Positions 18,095 to 27,790 are shown, numbered from the stretch's first letter. The stretch: 64,000 nucleotides of DNA from Mucilaginibacter lacusdianchii (GCF_009770985.1 NZ_WSRW01000002.1:1240001-1304000); one strand, 5' to 3'. Numbers and translations: made by a program. Notes: generated by a model from the sequence alone, not told the origin.

Positions 18095-18272
18095 ATGATT
18101 TCTTTTTTGGCACTTTAGCGCCTTCTTTACGCGCTTCGGAGAGGCCAATAGCTACGGCTTGTTTTGGATTGGTCACCTTTTTACCGCTGGTTCCGCTTTT
18201 CAGCTTGCCTTCTTTCATTTCGTGCATGGCCTCGCCTACTTTATCTTGTGCTTTTGCTGAGTACTTTGCCAT
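18093..18272 (-). CDS. DUF6496 small basic protein
   Basis: A 59-residue, lysine-rich cytoplasmic protein. The segments MHEMKEGKLKSG, KKVTNPKQAVAIGLSEARKE and GAKVPKKKS match the DUF6496 family. The QAVAIGLSEARK motif is also seen in plasmid- and stress-associated small proteins, and the basic nature suggests nucleic-acid association (inference). The start is the ATG at 18270-18272; the product is too short for usual gene-length cutoffs but the family match and position make it real. The stop lies in the shared hairpin. Confidence 0.85.
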   Translation of the reverse strand: MAKYSAKAQDKVGEAMHEMKEGKLKSGTSGKKVTNPKQAVAIGLSEARKEGAKVPKKKS

Positions 18273-18326
18273 AATGTTTAATTTTAAGCATGGTTACATA
18301 TTTCTACAAAGCACAAACTTATTTGT

Positions 18327-18989
18327 TTACCATATGCTTTTGGCAACCTCTTCAAGCGCATCTATATTGTTGCTGTTAATAAGCTTTAAATGTGTGGTGA
18401 TTTGTTCGGCAGTCCAGTTCCACCAGGCTATATCCAACAGTCGCTCAATATCTGTATCCGCAAATCGCTTACGGATAACGCGCGCGGGGTTACCGCCCAC
18501 AATGGCATAGTCGGGTATATCTTTGGTTACTACGGCTTCAGAAGCTATGATAGCGCCGTTACCAATACGTACACCAGGCAAAATGGTGGCACCGTTGCCA
18601 ATCCACACATCATTCCCTACTATGGTATCGCCTTTGTACGGAAATTTGCCATCCATCTCCACCTCGTCAAGCATTTGTTCCCATCCGTTACCGAATATGA
18701 AGAACGGGAAGGTAGATATAGGTTTAAGCTCATGGTTGGCGCCATTCATTATAAATTTTACACCTGATGCTATGGCGCAAAACTTACCGATGATGAGTTT
18801 ATCGCCAATAAAATCGTAATGATAAACAACATTCCGTTCAAAATTATACGGGTCGTCCAGGTCGTGATAATAACTGTAATCGCCCGCGATGATATTGGGT
18901 CGAGTAATAATATTTTTAAGGAATACAATTTTTTCCTGATGCGGCATAGGATGCACCATGTTGGGGTTAGGGCCAATATTACTGGTCAT
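18327..18989 (-). CDS. Vat/CatB-like xenobiotic O-acetyltransferase
   Basis: A left-handed beta-helix acetyltransferase of 220 residues. The start [25 protein letters not shown] and the tract [20 protein letters not shown] match streptogramin A acetyltransferases (Vat); His86 in MNGANHEL aligns with the catalytic histidine. Hexapeptide repeats follow ([40 protein letters not shown]), then the family close [14 protein letters not shown]. Vat proteins O-acetylate group A streptogramins using acetyl-CoA; whether this chromosomal homologue confers resistance is not shown by sequence. It stands alone, not on a visible mobile element. Confidence 0.87.
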   Translation of the reverse strand: MTSNIGPNPNMVHPMPHQEKIVFLKNIITRPNIIAGDYSYYHDLDDPYNFERNVVYHYDFIGDKLIIGKFCAIASGVKFIMNGANHELKPISTFPFFIFGNGWEQMLDEVEMDGKFPYKGDTIVGNDVWIGNGATILPGVRIGNGAIIASEAVVTKDIPDYAIVGGNPARVIRKRFADTDIERLLDIAWWNWTAEQITTHLKLINSNNIDALEEVAKSIW

Positions 18990-19184
18990 AAAAAGAAATT
19001 AAACATGAAAACTAATGTTAATAGCTTGCAGGGATGGGTATGACCTGTAATCTTACAGCGCAGAAGATAATGAAGCAGAAATAAAAGCCGACAGGTCGGG
19101 TTATATTACCATTGGAGTAAGTGCTTTATGTTTAAAGCGTTACAAAACTACGCAAAATTGGTTACCATCAAAATACAACTTTGA

Positions 19185-19192
19185 TACCTTTG
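19185..19192 (+). promoter_or_regulatory. -7 box giving a probable leaderless mRNA for the nucleoside phosphorylase
   Basis: TACCTTTG is followed after only CTAG by the ATG at 19197. With transcription starting about 5-7 bases past the box, the mRNA would begin at or beside the start codon. Confidence 0.5.
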
Positions 19193-19196
19193 CTAG

Positions 19197-20075
19197 ATGA
19201 GTTACATTTCTGAAACCGACTTAATTTTAAATGCCGATGGCAGCGCCTACCATATCAACTTGTTTCCGCACGAAGTGGCCGACACTGTTATTACCGTAGG
19301 CGATCAGGACCGTGTTGCCGAGGTAAGTAAATATTTTGACCACATCGAAATAAGAAAAGGCAAACGCGAATTTGTAACGCATACCGGTCGCATCGGCAAT
19401 AAACGTATCACCGTTATTTCAACCGGCATTGGTACCGATAATATTGATATTATTTTGAATGAGCTGGATGCCCTGGTAAATATAGACTTGCAAACGCGCC
19501 TGGTAAAATCAGATCTAAAATCATTAAACATCATTCGTATCGGCACATCGGGTGCCGTGCAAGCATATATTGAAGTGGATAGCCTGCTGGTATCGGCCAG
19601 CGCTATTGGCCTGGATCCGTTGATGCATTATTACACTCATTCATTAAATAGCGAAGAAACGCAGCTTTTGAACGCCTTCAAAGCTACGCTACCCGAAAGT
19701 TATTTACTCAACCCTTACTTTGCAACAGCCGGCCAGCAACTATTGTCAACTTTAGGAATTGGCTTACAGCACGGTGTCACTATTACAGCCCCGGGCTTTT
19801 ATACCCCGCAAGGCCGGCAGGTAAGAGCTCAAAACGCCGTACCGGATTTAATGGATATCATTCAACAATTTGAAGCAGGCCACCAGCGAATAACAAATTT
19901 AGAAATGGAAACGGCCGGCATTTATGGCCTGGCTGGTAATTTAGGGCATAAAGCTTTATCATTTAATATCATTTTGGCCAACCGGATAACACAGCAGTTC
20001 AGTAAACAACCATTGCAAATAATGGACCATTACATCAAGCAAATTTTAGAACGAATTGTAACAAGTACATTCTAA
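19197..20075 (+). CDS. nucleoside phosphorylase (uridine phosphorylase family)
   Basis: Phosphorolysis of nucleosides to base and ribose 1-phosphate in salvage. The 292-residue protein has the family's phosphate- and substrate-binding tracts: VADTVITVGDQDRV (about 28-41), TVISTGIGTDNIDIILNEL, IIRIGTSGAVQ (phosphate loop) and LEMETAGIYGLAG, where the Met-Glu pair contacts ribose. It is longer than E. coli Udp (about 253), with extra sequence around 125-215 that differs from the standard fold, so specificity is uncertain. The upstream -7 box indicates leaderless expression and fixes the start. Confidence 0.82.
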   Translation: MSYISETDLILNADGSAYHINLFPHEVADTVITVGDQDRVAEVSKYFDHIEIRKGKREFVTHTGRIGNKRITVISTGIGTDNIDIILNELDALVNIDLQTRLVKSDLKSLNIIRIGTSGAVQAYIEVDSLLVSASAIGLDPLMHYYTHSLNSEETQLLNAFKATLPESYLLNPYFATAGQQLLSTLGIGLQHGVTITAPGFYTPQGRQVRAQNAVPDLMDIIQQFEAGHQRITNLEMETAGIYGLAGNLGHKALSFNIILANRITQQFSKQPLQIMDHYIKQILERIVTSTF

Positions 20076-20169
20076 ATATATGCGCTTTCTCAAAACGGCA
20101 AAAACATATCTGTCAGCCTAATGTTAAGCCCCTGAATACTGTAAGTTATTGACCTTATTTTAGCCCGTT

Positions 20170-21270
20170 ATGATTATAAAACAAACTCAGGTACCTTTTT
20201 ATGCTAAACTTGCTCTGGTACTTATTGGCCTGATTACCCTGGGTTACCTAATCATGATAGGCAAAGAACTGCTAGACCCGCTGATGTTCGGGTTTTTATT
20301 CGCGATTTTATTGCTGCCGGTAAGCAACTTTTTAGAAAGACGTTTCAAACTTCCGCGAAGTGCGGCCGGCTTTGTGTCGATATTATTGCTGGTAGCCTTC
20401 GTTGGTGGCATCATGTATTTAGTAGCGTCACAAATATCTCAATTATCACATGACTGGCCTCTACTGAAACAACAGATCAGCAAATCATCGCACGATATTC
20501 AGCTTTGGGTGCAAGATACCTTCCATGTAAATACCGAAAAGCAGAGAGTATATATTGATGATACTACCAGCAAAATCATGGCATCTGGCGGAGCCGTGCT
20601 GGGAACTACATTTGGTGCTGTATCGTCCCTGTTCCTGTTTTATGCCTTCATCATGATTTTCACTTTCTTGATACTGCTTTACCGCCGCTTGCTGTTTAAG
20701 TTCGTATTGAAAGTATTTGGCGAAGAAGAAGGCCAAACCAGTGTAGTATATGAAATTGTAGAAAACATACAGCGCATACTTAGACAATACATAGTAGGCT
20801 TATTGTTAGAAATGCTGATTGTATCGGCAGTAGCTTGTATTGTATTTTTGATCATCGGTGTTAAGTATGCCGTGTTGTTGGGCGTTATTACCGGCTTATT
20901 CAATATTATACCTTACATCGGTATCTTTTCGGCACTGGCACTAAGCAGCTTAATTACTTTTGCTACCGGGGCAGTTGCCAAGGCCGTTATTGTAGCTATA
21001 GCGGTAATTGTAATTCACTTGTTGGATGCTAACTTGCTATTACCCCTAGTGGTAGGTTCAAAGGTTCGGCTAAATGCCCTCATCACCTTTTTAGGCATTG
21101 TACTGGGCGAAATGCTTTGGGGGTTATCAGGCATGTTCTTATCCATCCCTACCATTGCCATCATGAAAATTATTTTTGATCATGTTGAAGGATTAAAACC
21201 TTGGGGTTATCTTTTGGGTGGCGATTATGAGTATGAAGAGCAAGCGCAAAAAAAGATGAAAACAGAATAG
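20170..21270 (+). CDS. AI-2E family transporter
   Basis: A 366-residue inner-membrane protein with about eight helices. Hydrophobic segments pair at 12-50, 63-85, 150-170 and 205-320, with the hallmark C-terminal block IGVKYAVLLGVITGLFNIIP (about 235-254), the region LNALITFLGIVLGEMLWG and LSIPTIAIMKIIFDH. The family (PF01594) includes autoinducer exporters but also Na+/H+ antiporters, so the substrate is open. A charged tail (EYEEQAQKKMKTE) is cytoplasmic. It converges with a small membrane-protein gene six bases past its stop. Confidence 0.87.
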   Translation: MIIKQTQVPFYAKLALVLIGLITLGYLIMIGKELLDPLMFGFLFAILLLPVSNFLERRFKLPRSAAGFVSILLLVAFVGGIMYLVASQISQLSHDWPLLKQQISKSSHDIQLWVQDTFHVNTEKQRVYIDDTTSKIMASGGAVLGTTFGAVSSLFLFYAFIMIFTFLILLYRRLLFKFVLKVFGEEEGQTSVVYEIVENIQRILRQYIVGLLLEMLIVSAVACIVFLIIGVKYAVLLGVITGLFNIIPYIGIFSALALSSLITFATGAVAKAVIVAIAVIVIHLLDANLLLPLVVGSKVRLNALITFLGIVLGEMLWGLSGMFLSIPTIAIMKIIFDHVEGLKPWGYLLGGDYEYEEQAQKKMKTE

Positions 21271-21276
21271 AACTTA

Positions 21277-21585
21277 CTAGACCACCGATTGCGCAATTCG
21301 CATGAATATGGCCATGCCATAAATCATCAGCATTACGGTGTTTACTATCAGCAGCCAATTTAAATCTGCCTCGCGATACTTTTTAATGGTACACAATACC
21401 AGTAATGTTATAAATCCTAAAATAAGCAGAATTGGGAAGATGAGTGGCCATTGATCCAACCGGATAGATCCCAAATGCTTCAGATTGTCCTGATAGTGTA
21501 TTGCTGCTGCAAAAGCGAGTATTATCAGTAAAAAGAATACTCTTACCAACAATTTCGCTATCAGTGCGCTGTTCATTTTCATCAT
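21277..21585 (-). CDS. hypothetical small membrane protein
   Basis: A 102-residue protein with three predicted helices: about 10-28 (LLVRVFFLLIILAFAAAI), 46-65 (WPLIFPILLILGFITLLVLC) and 76-98 (LLIVNTVMLMIYGMAIFMRI). It starts with Met-Met-Lys-Met, so the exact start (21585, 21582 or 21576) is ambiguous. No family recognised. It converges on the AI-2E gene and diverges from the phosphodiesterase gene; inner-membrane location is inferred. Confidence 0.65.
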   Translation of the reverse strand: MMKMNSALIAKLLVRVFFLLIILAFAAAIHYQDNLKHLGSIRLDQWPLIFPILLILGFITLLVLCTIKKYREADLNWLLIVNTVMLMIYGMAIFMRIAQSVV

Positions 21586-21635
21586 GCCGCTAAATTAACT
21601 TTAAACCCTATAACCGGCAAATACTCGGTTTGCTT

Positions 21636-21643
21636 TACTTTTG
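21636..21643 (+). promoter_or_regulatory. Bacteroidota -7 box for the phosphodiesterase gene
   Basis: TACTTTTG fits TAnnTTTG and is 18 bases before the ATG at 21662. Confidence 0.5.
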
Positions 21644-21661
21644 CCGGTACAATTAACAGGT

Positions 21662-22621
21662 ATGCTTTCCGTATTATATAAAAATGCCCTGCTTAGCTTT
21701 TTGCTTTTCATTATGGCAGCTACAACATTTGCGCAAACCAGGTCTTTTCAGTTGGTGCCCTTAGGTGTTAAAGGCGGCATCGACGAAAGTAACCTATCAG
21801 CCTACCTGGTAGCACCTTATGGCAGTAGCAACTATATATGTTTAGATGCCGGAACCTTGCATGCGGGCATTGAAAAAGCTATTGCCAATAAAGTTTTCAG
21901 CATTCCGGCCGAACAAGTACTTAAAAAATACATCAAAGCTTACTTTATATCACACTCACATTTAGACCACCTGAGTGGCTTGCTGATCAATTCACCCGAC
22001 GATACGGCCAAAACCATTTATGCCAATGCGGATTGTATTGACGTTTTTAAAAACAACTACTTTACCTGGAAAAGCTGGGCCAATTTTGCCAACGATGGAG
22101 AGAAGCCGCAGCTTGGCAAATACCGTTATGAAGTACTTGCACCGGGTAAAGAAATAAGCGTTAATGGTACAGCATTAAAAGTGCAGTCTTTTCCACTTAG
22201 TCATTCTAACCTACAAAGCACCGCTTTTTTAGTAAACAACAACGGCAGCTACCTGCTGTATTTGGGCGATACTGGGCCCGATGAAATTGAAAAAAGCCAT
22301 AACCTGCAAAACTTGTGGCAAGCAGTTGCACCGCTTATTAAAACCGGGCAGCTTAAAGCGATAATGATTGAAGTTTCGTTTGCAAATGAACAGCCCGATA
22401 AAACCTTGTTTGGGCATTTCACACCCAACTGGCTCATGAAAGAGATGAGCACCCTAAGCCAGTTAACAGGCGTAAAGGCATTACAAAGCTGTAAAATAAT
22501 TGTTACACATGTAAAACCGCCACAAAGTCAAATCAATCATATTATACAGCAACTCAAAGACATAAATTCATTGCACCTTAACCTCATCTATCCTAAACAA
22601 GGAAAGCCTATTTTATTCTAA
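21662..22621 (+). CDS. class II 3',5'-cyclic-nucleotide phosphodiesterase, exported
   Basis: A 319-residue metal-dependent phosphodiesterase with a signal peptide ending ATTFAQ (about residue 25), so it acts in the periplasm. The metallo-hydrolase site HSHLDH (98-103) with following LSGLLINSPDD, a later SHSNLQSTAFLV, LGDTGPDEIE and EVSFANEQPDKTLFGHFTP match PF02112 (yeast PDE1, Vibrio CpdP). The mature enzyme would hydrolyse cAMP or cGMP scavenged outside the cytoplasm (inference). The ATG at 21662 is chosen because it gives the signal peptide; upstream frame has no start that fits. Confidence 0.87.
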   Translation: MLSVLYKNALLSFLLFIMAATTFAQTRSFQLVPLGVKGGIDESNLSAYLVAPYGSSNYICLDAGTLHAGIEKAIANKVFSIPAEQVLKKYIKAYFISHSHLDHLSGLLINSPDDTAKTIYANADCIDVFKNNYFTWKSWANFANDGEKPQLGKYRYEVLAPGKEISVNGTALKVQSFPLSHSNLQSTAFLVNNNGSYLLYLGDTGPDEIEKSHNLQNLWQAVAPLIKTGQLKAIMIEVSFANEQPDKTLFGHFTPNWLMKEMSTLSQLTGVKALQSCKIIVTHVKPPQSQINHIIQQLKDINSLHLNLIYPKQGKPILF

Positions 22622-22811
22622 AAAAATATTGTATCAATTTGCACCTGCTATTCGTAAAGGTCTGGTTGAAGGGCATACTACACCCCTTTATTTTAATTAA
22701 TAATTTATTTTAATTTAAGTTAATGTTAATTTCATGGCTTAATTTTTGATATTATTTTAAAATAATGGTCTTTAAACCAGCCTTTTTTAGAAATTATACT
22801 ATTTACTAAAC

Positions 22812-22928
22812 ATGAACAAAGACTTACCTAAAGTTACTCACAAAGAAACAGTTGCTACTTTAACAATAATTGCATTCCTCGTAATAAGCGTAATTGTTGT
22901 TATTTTAGGCTTTATTGGCATTTTCTAA
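22812..22928 (+). CDS. small single-span membrane protein
   Basis: A 38-residue frame: a polar N-terminus MNKDLPKVTHKETVATLT, then one hydrophobic helix IIAFLVISVIVVILGFIGIF to the C-terminus. It starts with ATG, has a hairpin terminator just after its stop, and lies in a 494-base stretch that has no other gene. This arrangement favours a real small membrane protein. No homologue is recognised. Confidence 0.55.
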   Translation: MNKDLPKVTHKETVATLTIIAFLVISVIVVILGFIGIF

Positions 22929-22933
22929 CTTGC

Positions 22934-22959
22934 AGGCACCAGGTACTACGCTGGTGCCT
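22934..22959 (+). terminator. hairpin downstream of the small membrane protein gene
   Basis: AGGCACCAG (22934-22942) pairs with CTGGTGCCT (22951-22959), followed by CGTTCATTTTT. Confidence 0.7.
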
Positions 22960-23116
22960 CGTTCATTTTTCAAAGTGAAATTTTTAATTATTCTATCTTA
23001 TCATATATAAAAGCCTATCATCAATTTCAACCACTTAAATTTACAACTTGTATATTTTTGTCTATACTCTTATAAGTTGTATACTATTAACCACAGTCTT
23101 TTTACATCATTCATAT

Positions 23117-23722
23117 TTAATTTTCATCCAAAATAGTAAGGCAGTTTTTGCTCAACTGCGCTATCCGCTCATTTAGAGACGCCAGGCCGGAAGTATTTTG
23201 AGTGTTTTTGAATAAAGTTTTGATCAATGCCAACGTTTCATCACTTGGGTCACAGGCCTGGGCTTTTTCCAAATGTGGCAAGGCTTTATTCACCATAGCT
23301 TTGTATTCAGCTGCAATTGTAGTGTTAGCTTGTTTATTTCCTGCACTTGCGTTTAGCTTTTTTGCCAAATCATTAGCTTTACTTACATAAATGTATCCTA
23401 AAGCTCGGTGTACTACATAAAAATCAGGCACGGCAACAGCCACTTTTTCATAAAGCGGCAGGGCCTTGTCCAATTGATTGGCATCTTCATAAAGCTTGGC
23501 CATGCTGTTACTAAAACTAATCTGGCTTTTAGCGGGCAACTTGTCTGTTACGGGCAAAACCTCGGCACCGAGTTTAAATGCATCTTCGGTGCGTCCTTCT
23601 AGCCTGGCCAAGTTAAAATCAACGTATTTATCATACACGGCATCGGCCGTTTGTGCTTTTACTGTAACTGAAAAGGTTATTAATGTTAAAGCAGACAAAA
23701 AATATTTGAGCATAATACGCAT
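23117..23722 (-). CDS. secreted TPR-like protein
   Basis: A 201-residue protein with a signal peptide ending VKAQ (about residue 24; starts at MRIMLKYF or MLKYF). The mature part is helical with repeat-like tracts of TPR type, such as ISFSNSMAKLYEDANQLDKA and LPLYEKVAVAVPDFYVVHRA, followed by GYIYVSKANDLAKKL and HLEKAQACDPSDETLALIKT. The periplasmic helical repeats suggest a scaffold or interaction role. It stands alone, divergent from guaA. Confidence 0.72.
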   Translation of the reverse strand: MRIMLKYFLSALTLITFSVTVKAQTADAVYDKYVDFNLARLEGRTEDAFKLGAEVLPVTDKLPAKSQISFSNSMAKLYEDANQLDKALPLYEKVAVAVPDFYVVHRALGYIYVSKANDLAKKLNASAGNKQANTTIAAEYKAMVNKALPHLEKAQACDPSDETLALIKTLFKNTQNTSGLASLNERIAQLSKNCLTILDEN

Positions 23723-23837
23723 AGTTGGTAGATGAATTTTTCCTTAAAAATAATGTTTTGAGCGTAATTATGAGCAATGGTTTATTGGTAAACGCATCAA
23801 TATCAAATCTCTTATCTTACATCTCACAGCAAAAAAC

Positions 23838-23845
23838 TATCTTTG
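23838..23845 (+). promoter_or_regulatory. -7 box giving a probable leaderless mRNA for guaA
   Basis: TATCTTTG is followed by CCC and then the ATG at 23849. With this spacing the transcript would begin at or next to the start codon. Confidence 0.5.
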
Positions 23846-23848
23846 CCC

Positions 23849-25378
23849 ATGCAAGAAAAAATCCTCATTCTTGACTTTGGCTCACAGTTTACACAGCTGA
23901 TTGCCCGTCGCGTCAGAGAACTCAATATCTATTGCGAGATTCATCCTTTCAATCATTTTCCGGAAATTGACAGCACTATAAAAGGTATTATCCTTTCTGG
24001 TAGCCCTTACTCGGTTCGTCAGGAAGATGCACCACAGTTTGATTTTGCACCTTACCATGGCAAGATGCCTATTTTAGGTGTGTGCTATGGTGCGCAATAC
24101 CTGGCGCAGCACAACGGCGGTGATGTACAAGCCTCCAGCACACGCGAGTACGGCCGGGCCAATCTGCAATACATTAATGAAGCTAACCCGTTGTTTAAAG
24201 AAGTGCCTGCATCATCACAAGTTTGGATGTCGCACGGTGATACTATTAAACAAGTAGCTGATGATTTTGACATTATCGCCAGCACCGACAGCGTACGCGT
24301 AGCGGCTTACCAGATTAAAGGCACACAAACCTACGGTATACAATTCCACCCAGAGGTAACTCACAGTACCGACGGCAAGCAACTGTTGCAAAACTTCTTG
24401 GTAGACATCTGCGGCTGTAAGCAAGACTGGACTTCCGAATCGTTCATCGATACTACAGTAGCATCGCTTAAAGAAAAGCTAGGGAATGATAAAGTAGTTT
24501 TAGGTCTTTCAGGCGGTGTAGATTCATCCGTTGCTGCTGTTTTACTGCACCAAGCCATCGGCAAAAACCTGTACTGCATTTTTGTAGACAACGGTTTATT
24601 ACGTAAAGATGAGTTTGAATCGGTATTAGATTCATACAAGCACATGGGCCTAAACGTTCGTGGTATTGACGCTAAACAGCGCTTTTACGATGCTTTAGCC
24701 GGTTTAACCGATCCGGAGAAAAAACGTAAAGCCATTGGCCGTGTATTTATCGAAGTATTTGATGATGCCGCCCATGAGGTACAGGATGTTAAATGGTTGG
24801 GACAAGGTACTATTTATCCTGACGTAATAGAATCTGTATCGGTAAAAGGTCCGTCAGCTACCATCAAATCGCACCATAACGTAGGCGGCTTACCCGACTT
24901 TATGAAGTTGAAAGTGGTTGAACCGCTGAATACTTTGTTTAAAGACGAAGTGCGCCGTGTAGGTAAATCTTTAGGTATTGATGACAACATTTTAGGTCGC
25001 CATCCATTCCCTGGTCCGGGCTTAGCTATCCGCATATTGGGTGAGGTAACGCCCGAGAAGGTAAACATTTTGCAACAGGCCGATGCAATTTATATCAACA
25101 ATTTGCGGTCGGCAGGTGTTTACGATAAAGTTTGGCAAGCCGGCGCCATTTATTTGCCGGTACAATCGGTAGGTGTAATGGGCGATGAGCGTACGTATGA
25201 AAACGTAGTTTGCTTACGCGCAGTGGAATCACTGGATGGCATGACAGCCGACTGGTGCCATTTGCCTTACACCCTGCTGGCCAAAATATCAAACGAAATT
25301 ATCAACAACGTAAAAGGAATAAACCGGGTTGTATATGACATTAGTTCGAAACCACCGGCTACCATTGAGTGGGAATAA
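23849..25378 (+). CDS. guaA: GMP synthase (glutamine-hydrolysing)
   Basis: Converts XMP to GMP with ATP and glutamine. The 509 residues combine a class I glutamine amidotransferase (Cys79 in LGVCYGAQ; His and Glu in QFHPEVTHS) with an ATP pyrophosphatase domain (P-loop [11 protein letters not shown], about 223-233) and the GMP synthase C-terminal dimerisation domain ending [16 protein letters not shown] ([12 protein letters not shown]). The start is [11 protein letters not shown]; a TTG six bases earlier lies inside the -7 box. The lipoprotein gene that follows starts 44 bases before the guaA stop. Confidence 0.97.
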   Translation: MQEKILILDFGSQFTQLIARRVRELNIYCEIHPFNHFPEIDSTIKGIILSGSPYSVRQEDAPQFDFAPYHGKMPILGVCYGAQYLAQHNGGDVQASSTREYGRANLQYINEANPLFKEVPASSQVWMSHGDTIKQVADDFDIIASTDSVRVAAYQIKGTQTYGIQFHPEVTHSTDGKQLLQNFLVDICGCKQDWTSESFIDTTVASLKEKLGNDKVVLGLSGGVDSSVAAVLLHQAIGKNLYCIFVDNGLLRKDEFESVLDSYKHMGLNVRGIDAKQRFYDALAGLTDPEKKRKAIGRVFIEVFDDAAHEVQDVKWLGQGTIYPDVIESVSVKGPSATIKSHHNVGGLPDFMKLKVVEPLNTLFKDEVRRVGKSLGIDDNILGRHPFPGPGLAIRILGEVTPEKVNILQQADAIYINNLRSAGVYDKVWQAGAIYLPVQSVGVMGDERTYENVVCLRAVESLDGMTADWCHLPYTLLAKISNEIINNVKGINRVVYDISSKPPATIEWE

Positions 25379-26603
25379 ACAGCTGTTTTGGGTACTAGGC
25401 TTGCTTATAGTAAGCGCCTGTTCACCTAAAGTGCAACCTGTTACTAAAACTGCGCCGCCAAAAGCGGCGCAGCCTGTTACAACGGTACCCCAATCAGCCA
25501 CAACACCTGCAAAACCTGCAGGTACCGTATCTGGCAAAACCTCGGCAATTGCTATGTTGCTGCCTTTTAACCTGGATAAACTGAATTCGTTAAAAGGCTA
25601 TAACAAGGCCGACCTGAAAAAGGCGAATATTGCCATTGATTATTACCAAGGTTTCCGCCTGGCGCTCGATTCTTTAACCAACCTGGGTTATAATTATCGC
25701 TTGCAGCTGTTTGATACCAAAGATGAACCTGGCTACACGCACAGTTTGTCTACCAACCCGGCCATTCGTAATAGCAACTTAATTGTAGGCCCTGTTTTTC
25801 CGGAAGGTATTAAATCATTCACCGGCAGGCCTGCATCGGTAAACAAACCTTTACTGTCTCCCCTTTCCCCTGCGTCGCCTGCCGAGTTTGGTAACCCTAA
25901 CCTGATTACAGTTAATCCGCCTTTAGAATATCATGCCTGGCATGCTGCCCGCTATATTAGTAAAGTATTAAGGGCAAAGCGGGTTTTTGTATTAAAGTCG
26001 GGCTTTAGTGAAGATAACAAGTATACTGTTCCATTTCAAAAATTTATAGATAGCCTGGGCCGCAAAAAGGTTAGGGTAATCAACCTGAATGTGGTACGTG
26101 GCAAACTTACACCGCTTTTAGCACAATTATCTAAAACCGAAGAAAACGTATTTATGGTACCATCGGTAAACCAGCAATTTTTGATGGTTACCATGCGTTC
26201 ATTAGACACACTGCGTAAAAATTATCCGGTTACCGTGTTTGGACACCCTAACTGGGACAAATTTGCCTTTTTGAAAGCGGATTTGTTACAACGCTTAAAA
26301 GTACATATCACTGCTGCCGAACGGGTAAATTACCGTGCGCCGGCCACCATAACTTTTATAAAAGCTTACCGTAAGCATTTTAACAGCGAGCCTAGCACAT
26401 ATGCTTATAAAGGTTTTGATGATGGCTTATACTTTGGACAACTACTGGCTCAGGACAATAATGAACTAAACCATTTAGACCGGCATAATTATACGGCTTT
26501 GCATAACGGTTTCAGTTTTGAAAAAAAGCCAGGCTTAGGTTGGGTAAATACACATGTTAGCATTTTGAAATATGCTAATTACGAATTAAGGCTAGTAGAA
26601 TGA
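25335..26603 (+). CDS. lipoprotein with periplasmic-binding-protein fold (PBP1-like)
   Basis: A 422-residue lipoprotein: [20 protein letters not shown] then [12 protein letters not shown] with the lipobox VSAC at about residues 26-29, a Pro/Thr/Ala-rich linker (30-65), then a type 1 periplasmic-binding-like domain opening [16 protein letters not shown] with [12 protein letters not shown] and [13 protein letters not shown]. It resembles Bacteroidota proteins that combine this domain with LysM, but no LysM is present. It starts with ATG inside the last codons of guaA (44-base overlap) and its stop overlaps the following methyltransferase start (ATGA), so the three form one operon. Ligand unknown. 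Confidence 0.78.
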   Translation: MTLVRNHRLPLSGNKQLFWVLGLLIVSACSPKVQPVTKTAPPKAAQPVTTVPQSATTPAKPAGTVSGKTSAIAMLLPFNLDKLNSLKGYNKADLKKANIAIDYYQGFRLALDSLTNLGYNYRLQLFDTKDEPGYTHSLSTNPAIRNSNLIVGPVFPEGIKSFTGRPASVNKPLLSPLSPASPAEFGNPNLITVNPPLEYHAWHAARYISKVLRAKRVFVLKSGFSEDNKYTVPFQKFIDSLGRKKVRVINLNVVRGKLTPLLAQLSKTEENVFMVPSVNQQFLMVTMRSLDTLRKNYPVTVFGHPNWDKFAFLKADLLQRLKVHITAAERVNYRAPATITFIKAYRKHFNSEPSTYAYKGFDDGLYFGQLLAQDNNELNHLDRHNYTALHNGFSFEKKPGLGWVNTHVSILKYANYELRLVE

Positions 26604-27784
26604 AAGCGCTCAATCAATTAAAAACCTTTCAACGCATTTTAAGCGAATACCCTGCCGATACGCCATTGGGTAAGTTTTTGCCAGGTTTTTTCAGGCAAAA
26701 CAAACAAATGGGTTCTACCGACCGCCGCGTGGCCAGCAGGTTAATTTACAACTATTTTCGATTAGGCAGTGCGCTGGCTAACTTGCCGGCCGAAGATCGT
26801 TTGATGGTAGCTGAATTTTTATGTAATAATCAGGTAAACTCCTTTTTACAGCATTTTAAACCGGAATGGGCCAACTGTGTAGGTTTTGAATTAGATGAAA
26901 AGATCACTATGATCAAAACAGCCTATCCAGCTTTCAGGCTCGAAGATATTTATCCTTGGCTGGAACATTTGTCGGCAGGCATTGATAAAGAAGCATTTTT
27001 AAAATCATTTTTCATACAGCCCGATTTATACATACGGGTACGCAAGGGCTTTGAACAACAGGTAAAAGCAGAACTAAAGAAAGCCGAAATTTCGTTTAAA
27101 GATGAAGGCAGCAACTGCCTAACATTGCCAAATGGCACACGGTTGGAAAACATTTTTCCTAATCAGCACTGGTTTGAGGTACAGGATTATTCATCGCAAC
27201 AAACCGCCCGTTATTTCAAGCCAAGTCGCTGGGAAAACTGGTGGGATGCCTGCGCCGCATCGGGCGGTAAATCGCTGCTATTGCATGATCAGGAGCCGGA
27301 TTTGAAACTGGTGGTATCAGATGTACGGGAAAATATTCTGGCTAATCTGGACGAACGCTTTAGACAAGCGGGCATTAACCGTTACCAGAAAAAGATTCTG
27401 GACCTGACGCAAAACCCTGACTTCATTATGCACAATTATGCCTTCGACGGCATCATTTTGGATGCACCCTGTACCGGCTCGGGCACCTGGGGCCGCACGC
27501 CGGAACTGGTAACACAATTCAACCCACACCGCATTGCTTTCTTTCAGCGTTTGCAGCAAAGCATTGCCCGCAATGTAGTTAAGTATCTAAAGCCCGGTAA
27601 AGCACTTATCTATATTACCTGCTCGGCCTTTAAAGCCGAGAATGAAGAGAACGTGGACTTCTTGGTCAAAGAATTAGGCTTGCAATTGGAAGAAATGCAG
27701 GTATTGAAAGGCTATGAGCGTAAGGCAGATACTATGTTTGTGGCAAGGTTGATTGCACCGGGTGAGGTGGAAAATAAGCCATAA
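26600..27784 (+). CDS. RsmB/NOL1-like RNA (cytosine-5) methyltransferase
   Basis: A 394-residue SAM-dependent RNA m5C methyltransferase. An N-terminal helical domain (about 1-150) precedes the catalytic fold: a DYSSQQTARYFKPSRW lead-in, motif I region CAASGGKSLLL, motif IV LDAPCTGSGTWGRTPE with the conserved Cys, and motif VI YITCSAFKAENEENV with the catalytic Cys. NOL1/NOP2/sun family members modify 16S rRNA at C967 in E. coli RsmB; this one is shorter than RsmB (429) and differs in motif IV, so the target base is uncertain. Overlaps the lipoprotein stop by four bases. Confidence 0.85.
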   Translation: MKALNQLKTFQRILSEYPADTPLGKFLPGFFRQNKQMGSTDRRVASRLIYNYFRLGSALANLPAEDRLMVAEFLCNNQVNSFLQHFKPEWANCVGFELDEKITMIKTAYPAFRLEDIYPWLEHLSAGIDKEAFLKSFFIQPDLYIRVRKGFEQQVKAELKKAEISFKDEGSNCLTLPNGTRLENIFPNQHWFEVQDYSSQQTARYFKPSRWENWWDACAASGGKSLLLHDQEPDLKLVVSDVRENILANLDERFRQAGINRYQKKILDLTQNPDFIMHNYAFDGIILDAPCTGSGTWGRTPELVTQFNPHRIAFFQRLQQSIARNVVKYLKPGKALIYITCSAFKAENEENVDFLVKELGLQLEEMQVLKGYERKADTMFVARLIAPGEVENKP

Positions 27785-27790
27785 ACTCCC

